NCBI GenBank assembly: GCA_041398825.1
Contig: JAWKTX010000012.1
Span: 1 to 64,000, forward strand
Length of the DNA: 64,000 nt
From: Planctomycetaceae bacterium
GTDB lineage: Bacteria > Planctomycetota > Planctomycetia > Planctomycetales > Planctomycetaceae
Direction: 5' to 3'
Part shown: positions 44,843 to 54,262 of the stretch, in pieces
Numbering within the stretch: position 1 is the first letter of the stretch
How the letters are laid out: every line of letters begins with the position of its first letter
Made by a program: the position numbers and the translations under genes
Notes under the pieces: model-generated
What the model was told of the DNA's origin: nothing
What the model saw: only the letters and a program-made list of their open reading frames with translations
The model's database searches: none

Positions 44843-45613
44843 TTAAGGGAGAACCGTTGATGGAATCACAACTGCGGACCGCATGGCGTACCACGCAGCA
44901 ATGCGACTCGCCATTGTCTGCGTCAACGCTTCAGGGCTGTGCCGCATGGCCGAACTTTCACAGGTCGGTGGCTCGTCATGCAGTGAAACTTCTTCAAGCG
45001 TAACGACCGAATTGCAGTTGCCGCCGGACGTGCCCGTGGTCTGCAGGTTGCCAATGTTCCAGGAAGCGGACGTGGACGAGATGATCTGTTGCGTCTGTCC
45101 ATCCAGAATCGTCAGGCGTAAGGTTGCAGCAAGCGGAGAGTAGGGACGGAATTCCATAACCCGAATCTGAAGGCACCGCGCAGGAGTTTCCGGCACGACA
45201 TCGACAACAGTCGGAAAGACCGGGGATTCCGGCGGCGTGATTGAGTGTGGTTCCTGAAATGAAACGGTAATCACATCCTGGGAAGAGGGCATGAACTCCT
45301 GCGGAGCACTGGGGTATGCGACGACCGGTTGCCATGCGACACAGTGCGTGCTTGAGACGGCTAATTCGATCTCCCGTGCCACAAGAGTCGCAAGCCGTTC
45401 GGAAAACCGGACCTGCACGGGATCAGCCGCACACTGCACGGCGAGCCCCAGAACCTGTGGTGCACCTGTCGACGCGTCCCACGGGCTGAAACGTTGTCGG
45501 ACAGGAGAACGGCCGACAGGTGCTTCGGGTACCGTTTCGCATCCGGTCGAAACCAGAAGAAGGCTCAGGAAAACGGAGGCGAAGAATGGCGTCAGAACAT
45601 CAGCACGTTGCAT
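44843..45613 (-). CDS. Lipoprotein of unknown function
   Basis: A 256-residue protein with a lipoprotein signal: hydrophobic h-region VFLSLLLVSTGCETV, lipobox LVSTGC. The mature part is beta-rich, with an internal Asn/Ser/Thr region and a C-terminal helix (ALTQTMASRIAAWYAMRS). ATG 45613 gives a good signal peptide. It precedes nothing functional; the second lipoprotein gene upstream is on the same strand, so both may be in one unit. Confidence 0.75.
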   Translation of the reverse strand: MQRADVLTPFFASVFLSLLLVSTGCETVPEAPVGRSPVRQRFSPWDASTGAPQVLGLAVQCAADPVQVRFSERLATLVAREIELAVSSTHCVAWQPVVAYPSAPQEFMPSSQDVITVSFQEPHSITPPESPVFPTVVDVVPETPARCLQIRVMEFRPYSPLAATLRLTILDGQTQQIISSTSASWNIGNLQTTGTSGGNCNSVVTLEEVSLHDEPPTCESSAMRHSPEALTQTMASRIAAWYAMRSAVVIPSTVLP

Positions 45614-45783
45614 GGAACGACGGCCTCCATCTGCTGCGGGTCCGGAAAACAGCCCGAATGGTCACGGGCGCCGCTGTCCCTGCAACAGAGAGGCAGCATT
45701 CAACGAATTTGATCAGCCACTGACGCTTTTCCACCGCGATTGGCGAGTCCTGTTCTGTCGGGCAACCCGCTTTGCATACAGCC

Positions 45784-46410
45784 TTAATTCATTTGCGGAT
45801 CAAGTGGTGGAATCGGCTGCAACGGTGACTGTGCGCCCACAGAACCCGACTGCAGCATCTGCTGAAGCTGGTCGAACATCTCCCGCTCCGCCTGAATCTG
45901 GCGGCGGGTAATATCTTCGCGGCGCTCACTCTCCGATTTATAGTAGTTCACGTCCGATGACAGTCTCTGAACCTGTCGGTTCATGGATTGCATGACATCC
46001 GCCATCGCCGAGTTGGTTCTTTTGGCCGATTCAATTTGTTCTTTGAGGTCGACAATTTCTTCCTGCAGCTGATCCGTTGCGTTTCGACATTCCTGTAATT
46101 CGTTATCTGTCACAGCCATCGTCGGCATCGGCGGACACGCTCCCGGATTCACCATGACAGTCGACGGCACTGCGGGAACAGCCATCGGCGCAGCCGTTTG
46201 GGGATTCGATCCTGCTTGTTGTGTTGCCCACGGCGCGCTGCAGGTGGGCGTCTGCACAGCGGTCGCTATTCCTGCGCAGTGGGGACATTCCTTTTCCTTC
46301 TTTATTCCGGGCCACGATGCACAGCCCGAGGTGGAAGCAAAGATTGCTGACACCAAAAGGCCAGTGGAAAGGAGCGAAGAAGCTGGAAATCCAAAGTTCA
46401 TGACCTGCAT
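45784..46410 (-). CDS. Coiled-coil lipoprotein
   Basis: A 208-residue protein from ATG 46410 (46440 and 46401 are possible). Signal peptide with lipobox (SAIFASTSGCASW), then KECPHCAGI, a CxxC close to the membrane anchor, a Pro/Ala/Thr-rich linker and, from about residue 110 to 195, a heptad-rich coiled coil (NATDQLQEEIVDLKEQIESAKR, VQRLSSDVNYYKSESERREDITRRQIQAEREMFDQL). It looks like a structural envelope protein. It lies directly upstream of the other lipoprotein gene. Confidence 0.78.
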   Translation of the reverse strand: MQVMNFGFPASSLLSTGLLVSAIFASTSGCASWPGIKKEKECPHCAGIATAVQTPTCSAPWATQQAGSNPQTAAPMAVPAVPSTVMVNPGACPPMPTMAVTDNELQECRNATDQLQEEIVDLKEQIESAKRTNSAMADVMQSMNRQVQRLSSDVNYYKSESERREDITRRQIQAEREMFDQLQQMLQSGSVGAQSPLQPIPPLDPQMN

Positions 46411-46698
46411 CCGTACCGTGAGAACCACGAAAACGTTCAATCCTGATGGATGTATCGGTCAGCGAAGCAATGCCAATTGTGCGGATTGAATGACGAAGAC
46501 CCGCCGCATGGGGAAAGCCCCATGGGGTCAATTGCCCAGTCAGTGGGTCCACGCTTTCGGGACTTGCCCAACCTTGAAATTGAATGGCAAAACCAGCGGA
46601 ATGGCACATTCGCTGTCCGAGTCACGCTCGAAAAGGCGGCCCCGAATGCAGGTCAACGATGGTTCGAAGACCGGCCTCTTCGCAGGGCCCCCCCCACC

Positions 46699-47256
46699 TC
46701 AGGGAGTTCGAGTAAATTGCGAGACAACGTCTTCGAGTGCTGCGGAATAGGCTGCCAATGCTGCCGCATCGAAGAGCACAAAGCGAGTTAATGCAGGTTC
46801 TTTGTGCCATTTGATGAAGTCGACGATTGTCTTGAGTGACGTTCGTGCGGCCAGATCCAGCGGATATCCATAGACCCCTGTGCTGATGGCAGGAAAAGCG
46901 ATACTGCTGCACTTGTGTTCGAGCGACAATTTCATGCATTTGCGGTAGGCCGACGCAAGCATCTGAGGTTCGTTGTCTCTTCCGCCGCGCCAAACCGGTC
47001 CCACCGCATGAAAGACATGTTTTGCATTCAGGTTGCCGGCCACGGATTCCACTGCGTTTCCGGTCGCACAGCCTTCCGGGTACCGAGCATTGGTGTCCTG
47101 CATTATCGCTGGTCCGCCGACACGATGGATTGCGCCGTCGACACCAGCACCACCGGCGAGCCCGGAGTTGGCTGCGTTGACAATTGCATCGACTGACTGC
47201 TGGGTGATATCGCCCTGAACAAGTTCGAGCTGGCAGTTTCCAATATTTACTTTCAT
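46699..47256 (-). CDS. Macro-domain protein (ADP-ribose hydrolase type)
   Basis: A 185-residue single macro domain from ATG 47256 with CAGGGG ahead of it; an upstream ATG at 47295 adds 13 residues. Hallmarks: VQGDITQQSVDAIVNAANSGLAGGAGVDGAIHR (ADP-ribose loop), CATGNAV, HAVGPVWRGG and IAFPAISTGVYGYPL. Members remove ADP-ribose or hydrolyse O-acetyl-ADP-ribose. No ADP-ribosyltransferase gene is next to it. Confidence 0.9.
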   Translation of the reverse strand: MKVNIGNCQLELVQGDITQQSVDAIVNAANSGLAGGAGVDGAIHRVGGPAIMQDTNARYPEGCATGNAVESVAGNLNAKHVFHAVGPVWRGGRDNEPQMLASAYRKCMKLSLEHKCSSIAFPAISTGVYGYPLDLAARTSLKTIVDFIKWHKEPALTRFVLFDAAALAAYSAALEDVVSQFTRTP

Positions 47257-47435
47257 GAACCCCTGTCCGTCCACTTTCGAAATTCTGCGATTCAAATCCT
47301 GACCGGCCCGCGTGCAGGGAAATCGAGCGAATGCACCTGCCGAACAACTCCCCCCCGCGAACCTGCGGACCCTGCCTCTCCATCAGCGTTCATTGGGCGT
47401 CCGATGCCGAATGGCCTGCCCTCCGCTGGTGTTTA

Positions 47436-48515
47436 TCAGAAGCGAAGGTTGATCGTTTGGCGACTGGTTGCAACGGGTTGGTCACACGAAATCATCTGTT
47501 TTCGTAACTTTGCGACATGAACGGCCACCGCATCTGCTGCCACTCTGTGATCAGGGGATTCACTGAAGGCCTGTCGATTGGCAAACTGAAGAGCAGTGAT
47601 CTTGTAGTCCTGACGCAGCACCTTGTTCGCAATCCAGGAGACAAAAGGACCGACAAAACGAGTGGGCCATCCCAGTTGATATCGCAGCTGGATGAATGCC
47701 AGAGTCTGGCCGCCGTTAAGTGGACCAATGGGAGTGCAGGCGATCATCGCCAGAAAACGCGGAACGCGGTTGATGGTGTAGGTCACACGAACCAGATTCG
47801 GTAGAAGAAATTCGTCCGTATGCTGCACGCCAACCGAGTCCCCAAACAGATAACTCATGCCCGGCCCGACTTTCTCGTGTCGTTCTGCATAATCCACACG
47901 AACACCCTTCGCATGGCTGGTTATGGTCAACTGATGGTCGGTCGGTTCGCCGCTGCTGCGGATGATTCCATCGTGGACAATCGCGGTGTGCGTGGGATCC
48001 ATGAAGTTGTCAATGAGCAATTCTTCGGAGGTTGCAAATTCAAGCATTCTGAACCTGCGGGGCCAATGCTCGAAACTGCTCAAATCCGGCAACGAGCTTT
48101 CGCTGGACAACGTCTTGCAAAGCGAAATCCAAACGAATCCATCCGCTTCGCGCAATGAATAAACGGGGATTCTGGAACAAATTTTCTCGGCCGCGCACGA
48201 GTCGCTCGGAACGGAAGTCACTTTCCCGGTTTGGTCGTACTGCCAACCATGATACGGGCAAACGAGCGTGTTTCCGGAATAGTCTTTCACTTCGAGGGGA
48301 GCTTTTTGATGCAGGCAACAGTCATCCATGGCATGGATGCAATCGTCTGTGTCTCTCCAGATCAGCAGAGGGCGGTCATAGATTCGTCGTCTGAGCGCAC
48401 GTCCGCGTCGAAGTTCGGTGGAGAACGCGATGGCGTGCCAGAAATTCTGCAGGTAACCAATCGATTCAATCACGGGAATCGCGAATCCGGATAAGATTGT
48501 TTGCCAGACGGACAC
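47436..48515 (-). CDS. Rieske-type (2Fe-2S) ring-hydroxylating oxygenase
   Basis: A 359-residue Rieske oxygenase alpha subunit. The cluster ligands are in DDCCLHQKAPLEV (CxH) and TLVCPYHGWQYDQ (CxxH). The mononuclear iron site is FMDPTHTAIVHDG (D-x2-H-x4-H). The C-terminal domain is of the pheophorbide/choline-monooxygenase type, and the C-terminus carries a weak amphipathic helix. Divergent from the DUF3419 gene across about 100 bp, so both probably share a control region; it may hydroxylate or demethylate the product made by the neighbouring enzymes. Confidence 0.88.
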   Translation of the reverse strand: MSVWQTILSGFAIPVIESIGYLQNFWHAIAFSTELRRGRALRRRIYDRPLLIWRDTDDCIHAMDDCCLHQKAPLEVKDYSGNTLVCPYHGWQYDQTGKVTSVPSDSCAAEKICSRIPVYSLREADGFVWISLCKTLSSESSLPDLSSFEHWPRRFRMLEFATSEELLIDNFMDPTHTAIVHDGIIRSSGEPTDHQLTITSHAKGVRVDYAERHEKVGPGMSYLFGDSVGVQHTDEFLLPNLVRVTYTINRVPRFLAMIACTPIGPLNGGQTLAFIQLRYQLGWPTRFVGPFVSWIANKVLRQDYKITALQFANRQAFSESPDHRVAADAVAVHVAKLRKQMISCDQPVATSRQTINLRF

Positions 48516-48629
48516 TGCGTCGAACGTTCTCAGGCTTTCAGTTGATCCACAGTGTACTCAGACTGCTCACAACGGTTAAGTTTCAGCACTTCGACTTCCG
48601 TCGTAATCTCCGTTTGCAAACGATCGATC

Positions 48630-49757
48630 GTGTCAGAGAAATTCTTTCAGCGAATTAACTATTCTTCCAGCACAGAAGACAGCGAAGCCGAATTGAGTGC
48701 GCTTCGGCTGTCCGATTCGGATTCTGTTGTCTGCATCACCGGTAGCGGCGCCCGATCTCTGGATCTGCTGACTGCAACACCGGCACGCATCGTCAGCGTT
48801 GATTTTTCTGCGGCCCAGAATCACCTGCTTCAGCTCAAGATTGCCGGATACCGTCACCTGGACTATCAGGACTTTCTACACTTCACCGGCTGCCATTTGT
48901 CCCCTCGAACAGAACAACTGGCAGACCAGATGCTGTCGTATTTGCCCGCCGACAGTCGCGAATTCTGGAAGCAGAACAGGCCGGCTCTCAAAGGAGGCCT
49001 GTTGTATTGTGGCACCTGGGAAAAACTGCTGCGACAAATGTCGCGGGCCACATGTCTGCGGCAAAGACACGTCGATGGCTTGCTGAATGCGGCCGACCTT
49101 AATGAGCAACGCGACTACTGGCGTCAGCACTGGGCGGGGTCTTTCTTTCGCAATTTTCTTCGAATCCTGTCAAACCGGTTTCTGTGGACAAGGATCATTC
49201 GCGAACCCGGAGCACGATTGATTCCACGGGAATTCAATGTTGCGGACTATCTCTATTCGTGCCTTCAGCAGATGGCAAATCATTCGCTGCTGCGGGAGAA
49301 TCCCTACGCAAACCTGATTTTCTGCGGCAGGTACACAACGCATTGTCGGCTGCCAATTCATCTGCAGGAAGAGAACTTCGAACACATCCGGGACAACCTG
49401 GATCGTATTCACATTCACACCGCCCCGATTGATACATTTCTTTTGAGTCAGGAGCGATGCTTTGACGCTTTTTCGCTATCGGACTTTGCATCCTATGCAA
49501 CCCCGGAAGCCTACCAGAACATCTGGCGGGCTGTAGCTGGTGCGGCCAAACCGGGTGCACGTTTTTGCGAACGGTTCTTCCTTGTGAAGTACGAACAGAT
49601 GAACGCGTTGAAAGTTCGAAATTCTGAGTTGGAAGAACAGCTCAGGAAAATGGATCACACTTGTCTGTATACATTTCACGCCGGCGCGTTAGCCGGAGCC
49701 ATTGGAGAGGATCGCAATGAGCAGCAGAGGAATGAGCGGCAGAGGGATGAGCAGTAG
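48630..49757 (+). CDS. DUF3419 (BtaA-like) SAM aminocarboxypropyl transferase-like protein
   Basis: A 375-residue protein from GTG 48630; an open frame extends to ATG 48552 without protein-like sequence. It matches DUF3419/BtaA: EKFFQRINYSSSTEDSEAELSAL, VVCITGSGARSLDLLTATPARIVSVDFSAAQNHLLQLKIAG (SAM-binding), PADSREFWKQ, and a C-terminal FDAFSLSDFASYATPEAY segment. BtaA-type enzymes move the 3-amino-3-carboxypropyl group from SAM to an acceptor, making betaine lipids or related products. The C-terminus ends in three 15-bp repeats (NEQQR, NERQR, DEQ) that include the stop. Confidence 0.85.
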   Translation: MSEKFFQRINYSSSTEDSEAELSALRLSDSDSVVCITGSGARSLDLLTATPARIVSVDFSAAQNHLLQLKIAGYRHLDYQDFLHFTGCHLSPRTEQLADQMLSYLPADSREFWKQNRPALKGGLLYCGTWEKLLRQMSRATCLRQRHVDGLLNAADLNEQRDYWRQHWAGSFFRNFLRILSNRFLWTRIIREPGARLIPREFNVADYLYSCLQQMANHSLLRENPYANLIFCGRYTTHCRLPIHLQEENFEHIRDNLDRIHIHTAPIDTFLLSQERCFDAFSLSDFASYATPEAYQNIWRAVAGAAKPGARFCERFFLVKYEQMNALKVRNSELEEQLRKMDHTCLYTFHAGALAGAIGEDRNEQQRNERQRDEQ

Positions 49758-49758
49758 A
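49714..49758 (+). repeat. Three 15-bp tandem units at the DUF3419 C-terminus
   Basis: GCAATGAGCAGCAGA, GGAATGAGCGGCAGA and GGGATGAGCAGTAGA follow directly. In frame they encode NEQQR, NERQR and DEQ-stop; the TAG arises from CAG in the third unit. A multiple-of-three example of the gene-end repeat pattern. Confidence 0.75.
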
Positions 49759-49790
49759 AATCGGATCAGTGTGGTGAACAGGACGGGGCC

Positions 49791-50753
49791 ATGAACGCAG
49801 AAATAACTGCTGCAGAATTCTGTGTGCCGGGCGACATACAAACTGCCGAACAACTTGCGACACTGCTGAAGTGTGACGTCGACTGGCTGGAAAACAAGAT
49901 GGGCGTTGCCACGCGTTACACCTGCAGGCCGGGTGATGATCCTGCGTTCTTCGCCAGCATCCCGGCTCGCCGGGCAATGGAACAACGCGGCGCACCGGAT
50001 TTGATAATCTATGCAAGCGCGACGGTCCGACAATTCATCCCCGACACTTCCGTCTTTGTTGCTCGCGAACTGGGGCTTGATGGTGTGCCCTGCTTTTGTG
50101 TTCATGCCACCTGCCTGTCTTTTCTGATTGCACTTAACCATGCCAGTCTCGTGATCGATGCCGGACAGTGTTCCAGGGTGTTGATCGTCTGTGCAGAAAT
50201 GGCCACACTCAGTCGTGATATTCGTCATCAGGAATCTGCAGCGTTGTTTGGCGATGGTGCTGCAGCCGTCATGGTCGAACCGAGTGAGCGGAAATCGGGG
50301 CCGGTTTACTATTGCCAGAAGACCTGGCCGGTTCATGCGGAACTCGCTCAGATTCGTGGAGGTGGATTGCTTCGACATCCCGAATTCGCGGAAACGACAC
50401 CGGAAGATCACCTCTTCCAGATGGACGGCGACAATCTGCTTCGGGCGACCCTGCCCAGACTCAAGCCGTTTCTGGACGATTTTTTTCGTGACGCCAGCAT
50501 GACGCCTGAGTCTGTGGACTGGCTCATTCCCCATCAAACTTCGGCCGCAGGTATGAAGGTCCTGCCACGGCTGGGGATTCCGGAAGACCGTACGATTGAT
50601 ATCTTCGCTCGATATGGAAACTGCGTATCCGCATCCTTACCGATGGCCCTGGCCGTGGCCGTTCAAGGCAACAAAATTCAATCCGGTGATCTTGTTTTGT
50701 TTCTGGGGAGCGCGGCTGGCCTTTCGCTGGGCGCCATGCTCTGGACGTGGTGA
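49791..50753 (+). CDS. 3-oxoacyl-ACP synthase III-like (KAS III/thiolase fold)
   Basis: A 320-residue KAS III-type condensing enzyme. Catalytic triad: Cys108 (VHATCLSFLIAL), His248 (LIPHQTSAAG) and Asn277 (YGNCVSASLPMAL). LFGDGAAAVMVEP is the usual strand. The N-terminal part differs from housekeeping FabH (DVDWLENKMGVATRY), so a special acyl substrate is likely. ATG 49791 has AGGACGG upstream. It overlaps no gene; the SDR-MBL fusion follows six bases after its stop, indicating an operon with DUF3419 upstream. Confidence 0.9.
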   Translation: MNAEITAAEFCVPGDIQTAEQLATLLKCDVDWLENKMGVATRYTCRPGDDPAFFASIPARRAMEQRGAPDLIIYASATVRQFIPDTSVFVARELGLDGVPCFCVHATCLSFLIALNHASLVIDAGQCSRVLIVCAEMATLSRDIRHQESAALFGDGAAAVMVEPSERKSGPVYYCQKTWPVHAELAQIRGGGLLRHPEFAETTPEDHLFQMDGDNLLRATLPRLKPFLDDFFRDASMTPESVDWLIPHQTSAAGMKVLPRLGIPEDRTIDIFARYGNCVSASLPMALAVAVQGNKIQSGDLVLFLGSAAGLSLGAMLWTW

Positions 50754-50759
50754 TCAACC

Positions 50760-52742
50760 ATGCAGGAAGAATTAGAATTGCAGGAAACCCGACGAACCGC
50801 CGTGCAGCCGACCCACACGAATACTGATTTGATCGAAATGGCCAAACGTTCGCTGGGGTCCGGCCGACGAATTCTGATCACAGGTGGCACCGGCTTTGTG
50901 GGTTCGGCACTGGCACAGGTGCTTTGTGACGCCGGAAATGATGTGACCATAACAGGACGCAGCCGTTTCCGTGTTCGCAGTGACGGTCGATTTGTCGCAG
51001 CCAACATTTCTAATTCGGAAGAGGTCGATGAACTGTGCCGCGATCAGGAAATCATTTTCCATTGTGCGGCAATGACATCACCATGGGGATCGCTTCACCA
51101 GCACCGCTCTGTGAATCTGGATGGCACAGAAAATGTCGTTCGAGCCTGCGTGAAACATCAGGTGCAGCGATTGGTTCACGTCTCTTCAACGGCCATCTAC
51201 TTTCAGTTTCGTGACAGTGATATTACCGATGAAAGCCCGCTGCCATCACGATTCAGTTGTGCGTATGCTCAATCGAAAGCTGAAGCAGAACGTGTTGTTG
51301 AGGCCGCCATTCAAAACGGGCTGAATGCTTACATCGTTCGAGCTCGCGCTGTGTTTGGACCGGGAGACAATGCACTATTACCGCGTTTGATCCTGGCGGC
51401 TCAGCAGGGTCGGCTTCGGCAGATTGGTAACAATCTGTGCGATCTGACGTACATTGATAACCTTCTGGCCGGCCTGATTCTGGCGGCTGATGTGAGACGC
51501 ACCGTTGGTTGTTGCACCATTACAAACAATTCGCCCGTCCGGCTGTGGCCGCTGCTGCACGAGGTGCTTGCAAAGACAACGGAAGGTTATGATCCGAGTC
51601 GCCAGATTCCCCGATGGCTGGCGATGTTGTTTGCGCGTGGCATGGAGTGGAAACATCGTCTGCTGAAACTTCGTGGAGAACCAGGTATCACGCGGTATTC
51701 CGTTGGCCTGCTTGCTCACCAGCAAACATTTACATCCGCTGCAGCAGGAAGAGACCTCGACTATCAACCGATTGTATCCGTGGAAGACGGCATTCAGCGC
51801 ACCCTGACATCCATGAAGCAGAGGCCTCTGCTTTCCGGTACCCATTCGCCGCAGGTCACGGTTCGATTCTATTCGACCGGCTACATCGAATTCGGTCGAC
51901 ATCGCGCGGATCGTTCAGGCTCAAAGGAACGCACTCGTTTTCACGCAACCATTGCATTGATTACGCATCCCCGGTTTGGTTCGATTTTGTTCGATGCTGG
52001 ATACAGTCCTGATTTCTTTGCTGCAACGCAGCGCTGGCCGTATCGCCTTTATCGCTGGGCAACCAAAGTCCACACGGACGAACACTGGACACCGAAAGCC
52101 TGGCTGCGTCGAGAAGGAATTGCCCCGGAAGATTTGCGGCTGATTCTGGTTTCGCATTTTCACGGCGATCACATCTGTGGTCTGAACGCGTTTCCGAATG
52201 CAGAATTCATTACACTCGCCAAAACCTGGGAGATGGCGCGTCACCGAAGTGGGTTCGATGCGGTTCGGCGGGGCATTCTTCCCGACTTAATTCCACGGGA
52301 TTTCGGAAACCGAGTTCACACGATCCATGAACTCCATGACCCGGGTCTCGGTGATGGTCAGCTGAGAACGTGCCACGACTTGTTTCGAGATGGCAGTATC
52401 AGGTTGTTTAACCTGGATGGACACGCGCATGGTCAAATGGGAGTGCTGCTCAATACCGAAGGAGCAAAGCAGGTGTTTCTGGTCGCCGATTCCTTCTGGA
52501 CTCGCACAGAAATTCAACGCCGACTCAAACCGACACGCGACTTTCGAATGATTGCTGATCACTATCGGGCTGCTTTACGAACCCGGGAGTCGATTTGCGA
52601 TCTCGCGCAGCAGGTCCCGTCAATCCAGTTCGTGTGCACGCACTGCCCGGACTTTGCCAGAGAACAGCAGTTCGACGAAGTGCTTTTGAGTGTACGGGAA
52701 CGGCCGCCTCTGATGATGCAGATCAACACCATGGAAGAATGA
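50760..52742 (+). CDS. Extended SDR reductase - metallo-beta-lactamase fusion
   Basis: A 660-residue two-domain protein. Residues 30-360 form an extended short-chain dehydrogenase (NAD(P)-binding TGGTGFVGSAL near 41-51; YAQSK near 168; RDLDYQPIVSVEDGIQRTL), the OleD/3-beta-hydroxysteroid type. Residues 365-655 form a metallo-beta-lactamase domain: SIDFD-like strands, SHFHGDHICGL (HxHxDH, near 465), DGHAHGQMG, VADSFWTRTEI and VCTHCPDF, in the style of lactone hydrolases. The fusion suggests that the reduced product is then hydrolysed, or channelled. It is the last gene of the DUF3419-KAS III-SDR/MBL unit. Confidence 0.9.
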   Translation: MQEELELQETRRTAVQPTHTNTDLIEMAKRSLGSGRRILITGGTGFVGSALAQVLCDAGNDVTITGRSRFRVRSDGRFVAANISNSEEVDELCRDQEIIFHCAAMTSPWGSLHQHRSVNLDGTENVVRACVKHQVQRLVHVSSTAIYFQFRDSDITDESPLPSRFSCAYAQSKAEAERVVEAAIQNGLNAYIVRARAVFGPGDNALLPRLILAAQQGRLRQIGNNLCDLTYIDNLLAGLILAADVRRTVGCCTITNNSPVRLWPLLHEVLAKTTEGYDPSRQIPRWLAMLFARGMEWKHRLLKLRGEPGITRYSVGLLAHQQTFTSAAAGRDLDYQPIVSVEDGIQRTLTSMKQRPLLSGTHSPQVTVRFYSTGYIEFGRHRADRSGSKERTRFHATIALITHPRFGSILFDAGYSPDFFAATQRWPYRLYRWATKVHTDEHWTPKAWLRREGIAPEDLRLILVSHFHGDHICGLNAFPNAEFITLAKTWEMARHRSGFDAVRRGILPDLIPRDFGNRVHTIHELHDPGLGDGQLRTCHDLFRDGSIRLFNLDGHAHGQMGVLLNTEGAKQVFLVADSFWTRTEIQRRLKPTRDFRMIADHYRAALRTRESICDLAQQVPSIQFVCTHCPDFAREQQFDEVLLSVRERPPLMMQINTMEE

Positions 52743-53068
52743 AGTCTTGCAGCGACTGTATTTGACGCAGTCTCTGGAGATTCCGATGGACATCAAGGAC
52801 GTCGTTCAGGATGAGAAAACGACGTGCCGCTGAGAATCCCATTTCCCATTCGGATCACTTCAGTATGGTCAAATTCCTGCGATTGGTGCCCCACTGGGAA
52901 CGCAGCATGAAATGTCCTATAACCATGTCTGAATTGGGATGGTTCCTGCCTGAAACTTTTCAGTGGCTGGATCGGCCGGATACCAGTTCGGTGGTGGTGT
53001 TCTGACGGTATTCGAAGCCGTTCCGCGAGATTGGCCGTTCCACGAGATTGAAGGAGTGCGTGTTTCTG
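52743..53068. other. Intergenic region
   Basis: 326 bp between the fusion gene and pntAA. A short plus-strand frame (52811-53005) is present without pattern. No hairpin of note. The last 20 bp hold the pntAA ribosome binding site (AAGGAG at 53051-53056). Confidence 0.5.
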
Positions 53069-54262
53069 ATGAGTCAGACGTTTGTTGCAGGAGTTCCGCG
53101 CGAGGCGGATCCGGAAGAACGCCGTGTCGCCCTTGTTCCCCAGTCTCTGCCTGCTCTGAAAAAGCTGAATGTGGACGTGATTCTGCAGGCGGGAGCGGGT
53201 GAGGCAGCCGGGTTTCCTGATGCGTTGTACCGCGAGAAGGGCGCGACCATTGTCGATGATCGTGATGCTGTCTATTCTCAGGCTGGCATCATCCTTCAGG
53301 TGCGAACACTGGGTGCCTGCGGAGATTATGGAGACGCAGATGTTGGCCGGTTTCGCTCCGGACAGGTGGTCATCAGCGGTTGTGAACCGCTCTGGTGTCC
53401 TCAGGGCGTTCAGCGAGCCGCGGCATCCGGCGCGACGATTTTTTCGCTGGAGCTGGTCCCGCGGATCACGCGTGCACAGAGTATGGATATTCTGTCTTCG
53501 ATGGCGACAATCGCCGGCTACCGAGCTGTCCTGCTGGCCGCAACCGCCGCGCCGAGAATGTTCCCTCTGATGATGACAGCAGCCGGCACACTAAAGCCGG
53601 CCCGGGTCATGGTGATTGGCGCCGGAGTCGCCGGTTTGCAGGCAATCGCATCGGCCAAACGACTGGGGGCTGTCGTGCTTGGCTACGACATACGTCCCGC
53701 GGTTCGCGAGCAGGTGGAAAGTCTGGGCGGCAAATTTGTGGAGCTGGATGTCAAGGCAGACGATGCCGAATCGAAAGGCGGCTACGCCAAAGAAATGTCG
53801 GACGACTTTTATCGACGGCAGCAGGAAGCATTGAAGAAAGTCATTGCAGAATGTGATGTGGTGATTACCACAGCAGCCATTCCCGGCAGGAAAGCGCCAG
53901 TGCTGCTGACAAAAGAGATGGCCGAAGCGATGGCGCCGGGATCTGTGATTGTGGACATCGCGGCAGAACGAGGTGGTAACTGCGAAGTGACGGTGCCGGG
54001 ACAGACCATTCAGCACAATGGAATTACGGTGATTGGTCCCGTGAATCTGGCCTCCAGTATTCCTGTCCATGCGAGTGAAATGTTCAGCAAGAACATCACC
54101 ACTTTTCTCACACCGCTGATCAAGTCCGGAGAGCTGAAGATTGATCTGAATGACGAAGTCCTGCGTGAAACACTGGTTGCCAGGGATGGTGAGGTTGTGA
54201 ATCCACGTGTTCGAAGTTTGCTGGAGCTTCCCGATCTGGCCCCGGTTACTGGTACGACGTGA
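53069..54262 (+). CDS. pntAA: NAD(P) transhydrogenase subunit alpha part 1
   Basis: A 397-residue soluble dI domain of proton-translocating transhydrogenase. ATG 53069 is 13 bases after AAGGAG. It shows GVPREADPEERRVALVPQSL, GCGDYGDADVGRF-like loop, GYRAVLLAATAAPRMFPLMMTAAGT, VIGAGVAGLQAIASAKRLGAVVLGYDIRPAVREQVESLGGKFVELD (NAD-binding) and VIVDIAAERGGNC. It binds NAD(H). A three-gene form (AA, AB, B), as in Rhodospirillum, is encoded here. Confidence 0.93.
   Translation: MSQTFVAGVPREADPEERRVALVPQSLPALKKLNVDVILQAGAGEAAGFPDALYREKGATIVDDRDAVYSQAGIILQVRTLGACGDYGDADVGRFRSGQVVISGCEPLWCPQGVQRAAASGATIFSLELVPRITRAQSMDILSSMATIAGYRAVLLAATAAPRMFPLMMTAAGTLKPARVMVIGAGVAGLQAIASAKRLGAVVLGYDIRPAVREQVESLGGKFVELDVKADDAESKGGYAKEMSDDFYRRQQEALKKVIAECDVVITTAAIPGRKAPVLLTKEMAEAMAPGSVIVDIAAERGGNCEVTVPGQTIQHNGITVIGPVNLASSIPVHASEMFSKNITTFLTPLIKSGELKIDLNDEVLRETLVARDGEVVNPRVRSLLELPDLAPVTGTT

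Noticed and set aside
46622..47383. 253-codon minus-strand frame overlapping the macro-domain gene
   Set aside because: The macro domain is in the other frame with all its motifs; this frame is Arg/Cys/Ser-rich and random-looking.
47436..52742. Calling the 47-53 kb cluster an acyl-homoserine-lactone system
   Set aside because: The DUF3419 protein is not a LuxI-type synthase and there is no LuxR-type regulator; the lactonase-like domain alone does not show the product.
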